In this document: piece by piece, positions 33,201 through 38,772 of the stretch | Layout: every line of letters starts with the position of its first letter | How positions within the stretch are numbered: the first letter of the stretch is position 1 | Assembly: GCF_015706575.1 (NCBI RefSeq) | Contig: NW_024037056.1 | Coordinates: 2,628,109 to 2,692,108, forward strand | Reading direction: 5' to 3' | From: Patiria miniata | Taxonomy: Eukaryota > Echinodermata > Asteroidea > Valvatida > Asterinidae | Length of the DNA stretch: 64,000 nucleotides | Notes under the pieces: generated by a model | What the model was told of the DNA's origin: nothing | The model's database searches: none | Seen by the model: the letters and a program-made list of their open reading frames with translations, nothing else | Made by a program: the position numbers and the translations under genes

Positions 33201-35189
33201 TTGCATATGAAGGTCATTACGGGGTACTTATAGCTAGTCCTTGTTAGACTGTACCATACAGAAGAAAGTCGTAAGAAGAGGGGCAACAGGACAATAGAAG
33301 TACCCCGGCATAATGCGAATGTATGTGGCTGTTACTGTTTAATGTTTTTTTGCCGTGACAGGCACAGAACTGGGCCTCATGTTTGTTTATCTCAACTGTT
33401 TTTTATCTCAAATGAGTGATCAGACTCCAAACCTTACACATGTTTTTGCCGTCCAATTTCAGATGTGCCACCGCATTCACGGGCTCCAACTGCGAGTCAG
33501 TTATTCCTGTTCCTACAGAGAAACCAGTTACTTTTGCCCCAACCATGGCGCCAGGTACATGTTTATTTATATAGACACTTCGCTTCAGAGTTGTAGATAA
33601 ATCACATTGTGGCAATCTTTGTGATCACATTTGAAATATTTGCGCTCTAGTTGGTGTATGCATATGGTAAAGGGTCTTTGTATATCTAAAGCATAGCAAT
33701 TGGACACATGAACTAATTGTGAACACGTAAAATCTTGTCAAATTGAAACTGCATGAAGGTTTCTCTGCAGAAAATGTAAACTTTTCACACTGCAAATATG
33801 CAGTTGTATTTTAAGCATACAGATTACAGAGCCACTTGGTGACAAAACTTTGTCGTGTCTGTGCAACAAGGTCATATCTCCTAAAATGGGCCGTACGTGA
33901 AACGCAAGTTTCAGAGTGTCAAAGGTCGTAGATTACTTAAATAACCCGGATGTGCACAAAGTCAATGCACGTCGAGATACAACCTTGTTGCACGGTGCGT
34001 ATTCGCGCGAGTTACGACTTTGTTGCAGAATTAAGTTGCGACCTTGTCGCACTGACGCGACGAATTGAACTTAATATGAGAAAAACACACATTTGGTAGT
34101 TTCATTGAAAAAGCTTCGTACGTGGAAGCATTTTCTTTCTAGATAAAAATGTCAACATTCCGAGCCTTATTTTCAAGATCGTTTCACTACCAATTAATGA
34201 AAGCACATTTTCTTTCGCTTGTGTTGTTTAGGTGACTCCATGTCACTGTTGACGGCTGTGCTGATTCTGCTGGCCGTGATAGCCCTGTTGCTGGTTCTGT
34301 CCTGCCTCTGTTGTTTCTTGGCCCTCCGACTACGAAGACGGCGGCGTAGGTATCCGGTGTATGAGCGGCGAGTCATGTACGCGTACTTCAATCCCGTTGC
34401 AGGGAGGACAATGAAGCGGCCCGAGTTTGTCACGCCCTACGTAGCGAGCGGCCAGGAAGCTAGAAACTACTATGACCAGAGGGTGAGTCGGAAAAATGTC
34501 TGTTGATTTTTGTTTTGGATTTGTGCCTTGGAATTGTTTCGGGGATCGAGTCCGAAGTCCCAAGCAAGTATGCTTATGACAAGAAACACCATATATGGGA
34601 CTACTTTGCTTCAGTCACATTAGCAGTTCTTCCAATGGTTGTATTTTTTTTACAGTACCTGAAACCACCCAAGTGTTTTTGGAATGTGAATGGACATGTA
34701 GGCTTATAATATGTGTTGAATCATTTTCTTTCTTTCCTTTTTTGATTTTTAAAATCACCCTCAAATTTCCATCAAAAATGGACGGAAAAAGTTACCTAAG
34801 ATTTTTGTCCGCCAGTTGATGGAAAATTGAGGATAATGTCAAAAACAATATAAATAATCAACTCAAATTATCTTTAGTCTTTAGTCCCTTCATGTGTTGA
34901 AATTCTTCTTTGGTGGTTTCAGGTATTTAACAAAAAATCACAATCATTGGAAAAACTGCTAACGTCACTGTAGCAGAGTGGCCGCCTTTAGTGTGTTTCT
35001 TGTCTTGAGTATTTTTTCCATTTTTTGTATTGAGTATTTTTGTCTTGAGTAATTGGCCACAGGACTGATGATTTTCTTTTCCCCGTTTGATATTGAGTCC
35101 ATACATTTTTGTTTGATTTGCAGGCTTTTGAAGGGCGGTATCCAGTTGCTGGCCGCGTTGTCAAAAACCCCATCCTAGCAGAAGCATGA
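3226..35189 (+). CDS. giant lectin-HYR-mucin-(EGF-SEA)n transmembrane protein (spliced, full gene span)
   Basis: Exons with good GT/AG borders and matching phases join to 10,686 nt, predicting 3,561 aa. Order by residue: signal peptide 1-22; C-type lectin domain about 24-167; HYR1 168-254; HYR2 255-339; mucin repeats 340-1288; SEA1 1289-1406; eleven EGF+SEA modules of 156 aa each, 1407-3122; three EGFs 3123-3230; Cys-rich EGF-like exon 3231-3282; SEA13 3283-3395; split EGF 3396-3456; transmembrane helix in 3457-3540; last exon 3541-3561. It should be a heavily O-glycosylated type I surface protein with a carbohydrate-binding-type head, possibly for adhesion, barrier or immune recognition. Domain content recalls vertebrate transmembrane mucins with EGF and SEA domains, but the N-terminal lectin and HYR head is different. 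The domain calls are from sequence; the function is inferred. It could instead be two genes if the mucin exon is not joined to the EGF-SEA part, but phases favour one. Confidence 0.8.
3293..5877. other. intron 1, 2.6 kb, with repeats
   Basis: Non-coding. It contains a foldback element (4944-5298), C-runs at about 3537-3549 and 5611-5629, and several degenerate copies of a word like GTTTTCACGAAGAGACGAAT (near 4272, 4436, 4538 and 4622). A related word recurs at 62.9-63.1 kb. No internal exon with domain similarity was seen. Confidence 0.6.
4944..5298. repeat. foldback/MITE-like element with ~35-bp inverted ends
   Basis: The left arm 4944-4980 reads TAAGGCC, then an A-run, then CTCCGGTTTCTGGTATG. 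The right arm 5265-5298 is its reverse complement (CATACCAGAAACCGGAG, a T-run, GGCCTA). The interior lacks coding potential. This is the structure of a non-autonomous DNA element. Confidence 0.65.
5878..7547 (+). CDS. C-type lectin domain, three exons (5878-6051, 6743-6837, 7382-7547)
   Basis: The three exons encode about 145 residues, starting [14 protein letters not shown] (long-form CTLD start). The WIGL element is present as [16 protein letters not shown]. The calcium/sugar loop reads [12 protein letters not shown], where classical lectins have EPN or QPD. The WND-type strand reads AWGDDGC, followed by a terminal NNYIC. Most ligand residues for calcium are therefore plausible, but EPD is non-standard, so sugar preference cannot be assigned. 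The intron phases (1, 1, 0, 1) join without a break. Being N-terminal, this would be the outermost, ligand-facing part of the receptor. Confidence 0.85.
6052..8173. other. introns within and after the lectin domain
   Basis: Introns 6052-6742, 6838-7381 and 7548-8173 are A/T-rich. They hold short simple runs (TACGTA/CCCTCT-like triplication near 6200-6235, an A-run near 7193-7208) and no further exon that I could support. Confidence 0.6.
8174..8434 (+). CDS. HYR domain 1 (single exon)
   Basis: An 87-codon exon, phase 1 to 1, with an acceptor after TTCACAG and donor GTAAAA. It shows the hyalin-repeat pattern: a Val/Pro-rich first strand, a central [14 protein letters not shown], then [15 protein letters not shown] and closing FTFNVTG. 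HYR domains are immunoglobulin-like adhesion modules known from sea urchin hyalin and vertebrate SVEP1-type proteins. Two of the expected cysteines are retained (VTC and ITC). Confidence 0.8.
8435..9862. other. intron between HYR exons, with a hammerhead-like relic
   Basis: No exon seen. The stretch at 9490-9525 (ACTGAGTATATATCGGTGAA, then GGGCAAAAG) matches the arm of the foldback element at 60.6 kb. At 9702-9735 a CTGAGGA - hairpin - CGAAATGTC arrangement resembles the hammerhead-like ends of Penelope-type elements. Confidence 0.45.
9863..10117 (+). CDS. HYR domain 2 (single exon)
   Basis: An 85-codon exon, phase 1 to 1, paralogous to the preceding HYR exon: [15 protein letters not shown] near the C-terminus and FTFDVTG at the end. 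It starts [18 protein letters not shown] and has a central [12 protein letters not shown]. The symmetrical phase shows how a single exon duplication could have produced the pair. Confidence 0.8.
10118..10683. other. intron before the mucin exon
   Basis: No coding sign. It ends in TTCTTAACCAG, which gives the mucin exon its acceptor. Confidence 0.6.
10684..13530 (+). CDS. mucin exon: 77 Thr/Pro-rich 12-residue repeats
   Basis: A single 2,847-bp exon (949 codons, phase 1 to 1). After a leader [12 protein letters not shown] it repeats QPTT(E/D)GPTTQAN. The first repeat starts at 10719 and the 77th at 13455, exactly 76 x 36 bp apart, so no net indel has accumulated. The last copy carries two extra codons (DLEGPTTQ), and the exon then closes [14 protein letters not shown]. 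Each unit has four Thr and two Pro, a strong substrate for O-glycosylation, and should form a stiff extended stalk between the lectin/HYR head and the EGF-SEA stem. Rare variants (V for E/D with M for T, K for Q, S for N) recur in blocks, showing repeat-block duplication. Confidence 0.9.
10719..13494. repeat. 36-bp coding minisatellite with higher-order blocks
   Basis: The 36-bp unit carries third-base and E/D variants that define larger blocks. About 12,300-12,600 recurs 540 bp (15 units) later at about 12,840-13,140 without a visible difference. The pair of S-variant units near 12,010 recurs 216 bp (6 units) later near 12,226. The V/M variant pair appears at about 10.87, 11.06, 12.57 and 13.11 kb. 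The last 300 bp alternate E and D units as 72-bp dimers. Confidence 0.9.
13531..13922. other. intron with dead EGF exon
   Basis: The interval between the mucin exon and the first SEA exon carries only the broken EGF copy at 13710. Skipping it keeps phase 1. Confidence 0.6.
13710..13830 (+). pseudogene. degenerate EGF exon
   Basis: After a TATATGTAG acceptor the first 16 codons match the EGF exons of later modules ([15 protein letters not shown]). The third cysteine codon is AGC instead of TGC, the sequence then diverges (TDGFTTDV), and no donor in the needed phase appears before a stop near 13826. Mucin and SEA1 exons are both phase 1 at this junction, so splicing past it keeps the frame. 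It is most likely a dead copy of the EGF half of module 1. Confidence 0.7.
13923..14443 (+). CDS. module 1: SEA-like domain (13923-14047, 14215-14443)
   Basis: Two exons of 125 and 229 bp, phases 1-0 and 0-1. The first gives an amphipathic strand plus helix ([16 protein letters not shown], then [14 protein letters not shown]). The second continues [20 protein letters not shown], then [16 protein letters not shown], and ends [11 protein letters not shown]. Strand-helix-strand order, length (118 aa) and the final strand recall SEA domains of MUC16 type. The GSVVV autocleavage motif is replaced by DGVVF, so cleavage is not expected. It is the most divergent of the twelve near-identical copies in the first half and has Pro in PETIMEV where most have Ala. 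Confidence 0.7.
14656..16066 (+). CDS. module 2: EGF + SEA (14656-14769, 15046-15170, 15838-16066)
   Basis: The EGF exon of 114 bp has six cysteines ([16 protein letters not shown], then [17 protein letters not shown]). SEA follows in two exons. Distinctive residues are ADGIN in the EGF and TADTIMEV and NQAAPGPL in the SEA. The SEA intron is 667 bp instead of about 160 because a TTAA-flanked element (15206-15714) sits in it. Confidence 0.75.
15206..15714. mobile_element. TTAA-flanked MITE in module 2 intron
   Basis: TTAA at 15206-15209 is followed by AGCTATAGTCCATCA. The other end reads TGATGGACTATATCT before TTAA at 15711-15714, a near-perfect inverted terminal repeat. Aligning with the same intron of module 1 shows the insertion leaves one TTAA as target duplication. 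A diverged relative lies at about 31,141-31,621. No transposase is encoded. Confidence 0.8.
16275..17180 (+). CDS. module 3: EGF + SEA (16275-16388, 16671-16795, 16952-17180)
   Basis: Same three-exon layout. Variants are [13 protein letters not shown] in the EGF, a GGC codon start of SEA-N (16671), SSDFADPNS, and NQAVAAPL. The SEA-C has VIGGISVG, the commoner of two sequence classes at that site. Confidence 0.75.
17390..18293 (+). CDS. module 4: EGF + SEA (17390-17503, 17785-17909, 18065-18293)
   Basis: The EGF has [12 protein letters not shown] ends [11 protein letters not shown], with AGG in place of the usual ATG as last full codon, also seen in module 12. Confidence 0.75.
18504..19406 (+). 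CDS. module 5: EGF + SEA (18504-18617, 18904-19028, 19178-19406)
   Basis: The EGF reads [17 protein letters not shown] has GPDVVVFTG, the glycine of the usual DGVVF replaced by valine. Confidence 0.75.
19607..20507 (+). CDS. module 6: EGF + SEA (19607-19720, 19999-20123, 20279-20507)
   Basis: The SEA-C variant GGIFIGPDG distinguishes this copy. The exon before the SEA acceptor and all introns are nearly the same as in modules 5 and 7. Confidence 0.75.
20716..21620 (+). CDS. module 7: EGF + SEA (20716-20829, 21112-21236, 21392-21620)
   Basis: SEA-N carries [13 protein letters not shown] where other copies have [10 protein letters not shown]. From 21467, within SEA-C, the sequence equals that of module 9, marking the left edge of the duplicated block. 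Confidence 0.75.
21830..22733 (+). CDS. module 8: EGF + SEA (21830-21943, 22225-22349, 22505-22733)
   Basis: Variants are ALVFSDF in SEA-N and SVSGAISIG with NQAAAGPL in SEA-C, which matches the module 1-2 class rather than its neighbours. Copied exactly as module 10. Confidence 0.75.
22933..23839 (+). CDS. module 9: EGF + SEA (22933-23046, 23329-23453, 23611-23839)
   Basis: The EGF has SCADGVNS and [14 protein letters not shown] has ALISSDF. SEA-C is the VIGGISVG class with LNVDP. Copied as module 11, except for the end of SEA-C. Confidence 0.75.
24049..24952 (+). CDS. module 10: copy of module 8 (24049-24162, 24444-24568, 24724-24952)
   Basis: Every exon lies exactly 2,219 bp after its counterpart in module 8, and I see no base difference in exons or introns. 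If the duplication is an assembly artefact, this module and module 11 do not exist. Confidence 0.65.
25152..26058 (+). CDS. module 11: copy of module 9 (25152-25265, 25548-25672, 25830-26058)
   Basis: Identical to module 9 up to about 25933. The rest of SEA-C then differs (GTATTCGTCCC for GTATTTGTTCC, LDVDP for LNVDP), so the duplication junction falls inside the SEA-C exon while keeping the frame. Confidence 0.65.
26267..27172 (+). CDS. module 12: EGF + SEA (26267-26380, 26664-26788, 26944-27172)
   Basis: The last near-identical module. Variants are [17 protein letters not shown] and TARG at the SEA-C end, and [10 protein letters not shown] in the EGF. After it the downstream introns no longer resemble the array, so this is its right border. 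Confidence 0.75.
27341..27448 (+). CDS. EGF exon 13
   Basis: A 108-bp exon, phase 1-1, with six cysteines: [17 protein letters not shown], then [12 protein letters not shown]. It is close to the array EGFs but lacks the DE pair at the start. It is not followed by a SEA exon. Confidence 0.8.
27945..28058 (+). CDS. EGF exon 14 (calcium-binding type)
   Basis: A 114-bp exon, phase 1-1. It starts [19 protein letters not shown] and continues [17 protein letters not shown]. The acidic start and the N-x-Y-T-C stretch fit the calcium-binding EGF signature. Confidence 0.85.
28382..28860. mobile_element. piggyBac-type MITE (TTAA-CCCT ends)
   Basis: The element begins TTAACCCTCGG (28382-28392) and ends CCGAGGGTTAA (28850-28860), an exact inverted repeat including the TTAA target. 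A longer imperfect match (GTGGTGATAAAATTCTCCA) occurs near both ends. TTAA followed by CCCT is the hallmark of piggyBac superfamily termini. No transposase is present. Confidence 0.7.
28980..29081 (+). CDS. EGF exon 15, short last loop
   Basis: A 102-bp exon, phase 1-1: [19 protein letters not shown], then [16 protein letters not shown]. All six cysteines are present, but the usual GFTG turn before the last cysteine is missing, so the C-terminal loop is only four residues. Confidence 0.7.
29263..29418 (+). CDS. Cys-rich EGF-like exon 16
   Basis: A 156-bp exon, phase 1-1, with an acceptor after TTGACAG and donor GTCAGT. Six cysteines ([18 protein letters not shown], then [13 protein letters not shown] and NRCSQNG) have wider spacing than in EGF exons 13-15. 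It precedes the divergent SEA, as EGF precedes SEA in the array, so I read it as a remodelled EGF. The family is uncertain. Confidence 0.6.
29611..29869 (-). repeat. tRNA-derived SINE
   Basis: On the minus strand it starts GGGGAGTCAGGTTGGCGTAG with a tRNA-like A box (TGGCGTAGCGG) and a B box (GGTTCGAATCC). It ends towards TTA-type simple repeats. A sister copy is at 32071-32340. Confidence 0.8.
29870..30145 (-). repeat. second SINE, adjacent
   Basis: On the minus strand a tRNA-like head (GGTTGTGGGTTCGAGCGCTG) is followed by the common body GAGCAAGGCGCTTTGTCATT and a tail with AGCGCTTTGATA and TTATT words. The body is shared with SINEs at 55.6, 57.4 and 59.3 kb. Confidence 0.65.
30183..31951 (+). 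CDS. divergent SEA-like domain 13 (30183-30289, 31720-31951)
   Basis: Two exons with the same phases as the array SEAs (1-0, 0-1) but strongly diverged: [20 protein letters not shown], then [35 protein letters not shown] and [11 protein letters not shown]. The first exon is 18 bp shorter. This is the membrane-proximal SEA, probably the ancestral single copy from which the array type split. No GSVVV cleavage motif is present here either (DGRVMF). Confidence 0.7.
30324..30865. mobile_element. TTAA MITE, palindromic-core family, copy a
   Basis: TTAAAGGGAATATACAAC is at the left and ATGTACATTCCCTTTAA at the right. The core hairpin at 30498-30524 has arms CAACGGTGGTC and GACCACCGTTG. A partial duplication of the left end (ATTAAAGGGAATATAC) precedes it. 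Lies in the intron of SEA 13. Confidence 0.75.
31141..31621. mobile_element. relative of the module 2 MITE
   Basis: AAAAAGTAGCTGACAAAATT, then AAACTCCCTGTGAAATTAGT and GCAAGCTGTCATTTTGAAGA, match the element at 15206-15714 in order. The left terminus is eroded and the right reads AAATGAAGGACTGTACCTTT. Confidence 0.65.
32071..32340 (-). repeat. tRNA-derived SINE, sister of 29.6-29.9 kb
   Basis: Nearly the same sequence as the SINE at 29611-29869, with the same A and B boxes on the minus strand. It is inserted in the intron after SEA 13. Confidence 0.8.
32736..33554 (+). CDS. membrane-proximal EGF, split exon (32736-32826, 33463-33554)
   Basis: The first part reads [20 protein letters not shown] and YTCR, the second [12 protein letters not shown], giving six cysteines across a phase-2 intron. 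A short Pro/Thr linker ([16 protein letters not shown]) follows up to the membrane exon. It is the only EGF of this gene interrupted by an intron. Confidence 0.8.
33866..33995. repeat. short inverted repeat in intron
   Basis: GTGCAACAAGGTCATATCTC on the left and GAGATACAACCTTGTTGCAC on the right are near-perfect reverse complements about 90 bp apart. Further ACTTTGTTGCA-like words continue to 34050. A small foldback relic is likely. Confidence 0.6.
34232..34482 (+). CDS. transmembrane and juxtamembrane exon
   Basis: Begins in phase 1 (Gly) with DSMS and then a helix of about 26 hydrophobic residues ([29 protein letters not shown]). Six consecutive arginines act as stop-transfer. Three cysteines at the inner face could be palmitoylated. 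The tail reads [16 protein letters not shown] and later [16 protein letters not shown], with several tyrosines, including YAYF, which fits the YxxΦ endocytic pattern. The donor is GTGAGT in phase 0. Confidence 0.85.
35124..35189 (+). CDS. last exon, end of cytoplasmic tail
   Basis: Twenty-one codons and [23 protein letters not shown] and a final Ala. The RYPVAGRV echoes the YFNPVAGRT of the previous exon, a small repeated tail motif. Confidence 0.75.
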   Translation, partial: AFEGRYPVAGRVVKNPILAEA

Positions 35190-35327
35190 GTCTCTGCATC
35201 TCTACAATTCTTCGCTGTAATTAAAAGGAAATCGGTAGATCTCTTTCTTTATCAAATTTAAAATGTCCTTCTTTAACTTGATCATTTTGATGTACATCCA
35301 TCGTAGAACTGTACTTTCGCCACCAGC

Positions 35328-35739
35328 TTAACCCTAAAAGGGCCGGGTTATTTTGACCATCTCTCAGCTGGGGGAGGGGGCGGAATCCTAAGATCTTGGC
35401 CATCGATTATCGAAAACATTTGAAACTCAGTACATGCATAGAGCAACTCTTCCTTAACATACCCAAGAAATTTCATAACTATAGGTCAAAGGGTTTTGGA
35501 ATTATGGGTAATTAATTATTCATATGTACGAATGACAATTCTGCTCTGAGTACACGACGTATATCGGAAAATTCAGTTTTCACGGCGCGTAGCGCCAGAA
35601 AATTTTGCGCTACGCGGCAACCCGTGGTCCGATTTTTATGTTTTTGGTATCAAAAGATGCGCAAAGCTCGAGGCTAAAAAGTCATAACAGCTATTTATAA
35701 ATTTTTTTAGAGGCTATCGTGAAAAATGTTGAGGGTTAA
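35328..35739. mobile_element. piggyBac-type MITE (TTAA-CCCT ends), second copy
   Basis: TTAACCCT at 35328 and AGGGTTAA ending at 35739 form the inverted termini. The inside has a palindromic patch, GGCGCGTAGCGCC, then TTTTGCGCTACGCG. It shares only its ends with the element at 28382. Confidence 0.55.
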
Positions 35740-35979
35740 ACTGCTTTAACTACAGCAACACTTCCAAGACAGTTTGGTATTTGTATTTATAAGTTATAAA
35801 CCTAGCTGCACTTCTTTTCTATTCTGTTCTTTGTTCCGTCAAGTTTCAACTACAAGAGCCTTCACTAGCAGATTGCACATTTTGTATATTAAGGTTGAAG
35901 ACTTTGTACAAATTAGAGAATATAGGATTATACAAATTGAGCAATGGGCCAAACAGCAATATACATGTACTGTGTATCT

Positions 35980-36224
35980 GGGCCGAATTTCATGGCTTTG
36001 CTTACCAAAGAATCCGTGCTTGCGATCACCATTTAGCGCTGTCCGCACTAGCAGAAAACTTCTGTGCTAACCCTGTAAGCACAGAATCCTTAGTTACAAA
36101 ATGCACGCGTGCGCAGGATCAAAAATTCCTCGCTGACCCGTGAAATACGCTAAGCAGGGAATATTCCGCTCTAGTAAGCAGGGATTTTTCGCTGCCGGTC
36201 AGCAGAGCCAAGAAATCAGGCCCC
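35980..36224. mobile_element. foldback element with GGGCC ends
   Basis: The left end GGGCCGAATTTCATGGCTTT and the right end GCCAAGAAATCAGGCCCC are reverse complements with few mismatches. The interior repeats GCAGGGAAT-like words. A non-autonomous hairpin transposon. Confidence 0.65.
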
Positions 36225-36879
36225 AGTTACCCACCAACCCTAAAATTGGGGTTGACATTTGACATTTTTGAAAAACATAAAAAAAATTATAGCGTGAAGC
36301 TTGATTGAGAGCTAATGTGATTGTTGCATAATTTCGGGCTTTGCAATGACAAGCTGGAAAACATTCTTAGAGTTACAGCCAAATCTTCCTCTAAGCTGGA
36401 GAAACCTTCCTCAAAGCTGGAGAATATTGGCACAGTTTACCAGCCTCTCGTATAAATATTTATTTACTCTATATTAATAGAACCTAAACAGTAAAATGCA
36501 TATTTTGCAACTTTGAGTCTAATTTTGTATATTTTTTGAGTGTGTAATTTCTTATATATTTTTTTTGGAAAAACTTAATGTAATAAATATGGTTTATTTG
36601 ATTTGTGAGACTAAGTCAAGTTTAAGGCATTCTGATATGACTTCAAGTTTGATTTCATTAATGCCAAACATAGTCTTAATTAAAGTCAAACTTTGGGTTT
36701 ATTGAAAAACAATATAGTCATTACATTACAGTAATATTTTTGGTGTCCAAAATGCTTTGGTCGAAAATGCTTTCTTTGTTGCTTATTGCGCCCTTATTCC
36801 TCAGGAATGGGGATGATGTAGCCCCTTCCCCAAATTTGCTAACCTTTGTGATCAATTACAAAGAAAATGCGGAATAACT

Positions 36880-37110
36880 AAATTTGAAAAATTAGGAGCA
36901 ATTTAAAAAAAACACCCAGTTTTCTCCAATGCTGGTCGGCCGTCCAGCATTGGAAAAATACAATTTTTCTTGAAAATTTCAGCACACCAGGAGCTACGAA
37001 TTTACAGGATGCTTTTGACTGTCGATACCCTAATAATCCATTATAGGTATGTCGTGATAATGAGATCGTTTCGTTTATTGATGTTTGCAAATGTTGTATC
37101 TTCCCTTTAA
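36880..37110. mobile_element. TTAA MITE, palindromic-core family, copy b (left end lost)
   Basis: The right end AATGTTGTATCTTCCCTTTAA is at 37091-37110 and the core hairpin CCAATGCTGG/CCAGCATTGG at 36926-36953. The left terminus is not recognisable. Confidence 0.65.
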
Positions 37111-37959
37111 AGGCAGAGTGTTAAATCCAATATACATGTAAAACTTTTGTTTATCTAGACGGCAAAACTGAATATGGAGTTTGAACAATATATAAGGAGT
37201 GGTAGGTGAAATGAATTAAAACAATACATTTTAGCGCTTCAATATAACTCGCCATTTGTAAGTGCCATTTGTAAATAATAGAATCACATATTTATTTAGG
37301 TGTTAGGTTTTTTAAATTTATCTTAATTTGAGTTGGACTATAGAAACTTGACAGAGGGCGCTGTTAATTTTTTTGCGACAAGGAAAAGCATCACATGATA
37401 TCAGAACAGGAGTTGTTGAAATAGCGCTCCCATCCGACAGTTACTGCGTGGTTTCTAAACGCCAATATGTTTACAAACCGCGTCGAAAGTGACAGTAGGA
37501 CGTTTGTGACAAGGAAGGAGAAAAATCTCACGTGCAGTGATTTATAAAGTCCAATGCAGAGAGCTTGAGGTCTCACTTGAATAAGGCAAGGTTGTTGAAA
37601 CAACAGCGAACAGAATCCGTTTGGACTGACGGATACTTTAGAATGCGATTCAGGCTGCTGTTTGGTCAAGCGTTTCGTTCAAGACAACTTGGAAGGTTCA
37701 CCCGGAATCGATTTCAGCTGTTATCAGCTGTACTAAACTAAGCTGTCTAACTAAGAATGGTCGGCTATATGAACGCTGAATTTGATGGGTGGCACGCCGG
37801 GTGAATGCAGTTGAGCGCACGGTAGCTCAAAATCATTCACACAGAAAAATAGAGTCTACTAGGCATTTTCTGTCAGAAGTCAGCTCAAACTGTTGCGCTA
37901 TTCGCTCAACACTCGCATCATCAGCTTGTGCAACAATCAGTGGCGTACGTGGAACTGCT
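37111..37959. other. upstream of the ITIM-type gene
   Basis: The frame of the next gene is open upstream to about 37789 but without an ATG. A CATTTTCTGTCAG acceptor-like site at about 37862-37874 leaves room for a spliced upstream exon, but I found no convincing one. No TATA box is evident. Confidence 0.4.
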
Positions 37960-38772
37960 ATGGAGAGCACAATGAATATGTCTACCTTTGACACCCCTGA
38001 GTTAACAACGGTTCATAAGATCACAACTACCAATGAAGCGGCTACATCTGCCTCCCAGTCGACCATTGCTCCCTTCTTTCTTGACGTCTGGTTAGACTGG
38101 CTGAAAGAGGAGACCTGGCGGATTCCCGTGGTGGGTGGACTAACGCTGGCCTTGCTGGTCCTGGTGGTTCTTTTGACCGCAGTATGCTGCGTTCGACGGC
38201 GGAGATCCCGGCGGAAGCGGCACACTGTCACCCAACCGGGGAGCTTCGCGGGAACCCCGCCGGGAATCTTCCTCTCTTCCCCGGTCGATGATGACGACGA
38301 TGGCGATCAGATTGCCGAGAACATCGAGACAACAGCACCAGGAGAGCGGACGGAAGACGATCGCCTGCCAGACTCTCCCGTGGTTGAATCAAAAACGTTT
38401 AAGCCAGTCAATCATCCTAAGCCGTTGCCAGCCGTGCCATCAGGGGCAGCGCCGCAAGCCGAGTCGACTCCGGGCACCTGTGAGGACAAGGGAGGGTCGA
38501 TGAAGCTCAACCAAGGAGGGGAGGAGTTCGTCTACTCTTCCAGGGCCAAGTCCAAGTGGAACACGCCCAAGTTCGGCCCCCGCCCGATGCCGCCGCCCAA
38601 GAAGACGCAACGTAAGAAGGACTCTCTCAAACGGTCAAGACACAACCGCGGGCTTGCCTACGCTGAAGTTGAACTCGGCCCAGCTGTCCAAGTGAACGAA
38701 GAGGTTATCTCGACACAAGAACCGACCCTGTACGCCAAAATTGCCGGGACCTTTCAACTGTTTACAAAATGA
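37960..38772 (+). CDS. single-pass membrane protein with ITIM- and ITSM-like tail motifs
   Basis: 270 aa from the first in-frame ATG (37960, G at -3 and +4). Residues 1-54 are a short Ser/Thr-rich ectodomain with one glycosylation sequon (NMS, residue 6) and no cleavable signal peptide, so a type III topology is likely unless an upstream exon supplies one. Residues about 55-78 (PVVGGLTLALLVLVVLLTAV, then CCV) are the transmembrane helix, followed by a basic stop-transfer (RRRRSRRKRH). The tail of about 190 aa has a run of acidic residues (VDDDDDGD), Pro-rich PKPLPAVP and PRPMPPPKK (PxxPxK SH3-ligand form), LAYAEV around Tyr234 (ITIM consensus) and TLYAKI around Tyr258 (ITSM consensus TxYxxI). 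The motifs are seen; recruitment of SHP-type phosphatases is inferred from vertebrate receptors. AATAAA lies at 39074. No homologue is recognised. Confidence 0.7.
   Translation: MESTMNMSTFDTPELTTVHKITTTNEAATSASQSTIAPFFLDVWLDWLKEETWRIPVVGGLTLALLVLVVLLTAVCCVRRRRSRRKRHTVTQPGSFAGTPPGIFLSSPVDDDDDGDQIAENIETTAPGERTEDDRLPDSPVVESKTFKPVNHPKPLPAVPSGAAPQAESTPGTCEDKGGSMKLNQGGEEFVYSSRAKSKWNTPKFGPRPMPPPKKTQRKKDSLKRSRHNRGLAYAEVELGPAVQVNEEVISTQEPTLYAKIAGTFQLFTK

Larger units (their letters stand above)
35190..36600 (+). other. probable 3' UTR with two inserted elements
   Basis: No coding sign. It contains the TTAA-CCCT element (35328-35739) and a foldback element (35980-36224). An AATAAA polyadenylation signal is at 36592-36597. 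Transcript end is inferred only from this signal. Confidence 0.4.

Noticed and set aside
37789-37959. 57-codon upstream extension of the ITIM-type frame
   Set aside because: It would start at GTG, which is unlikely in an animal, and contains no ATG. It is more likely 5' UTR or intron.
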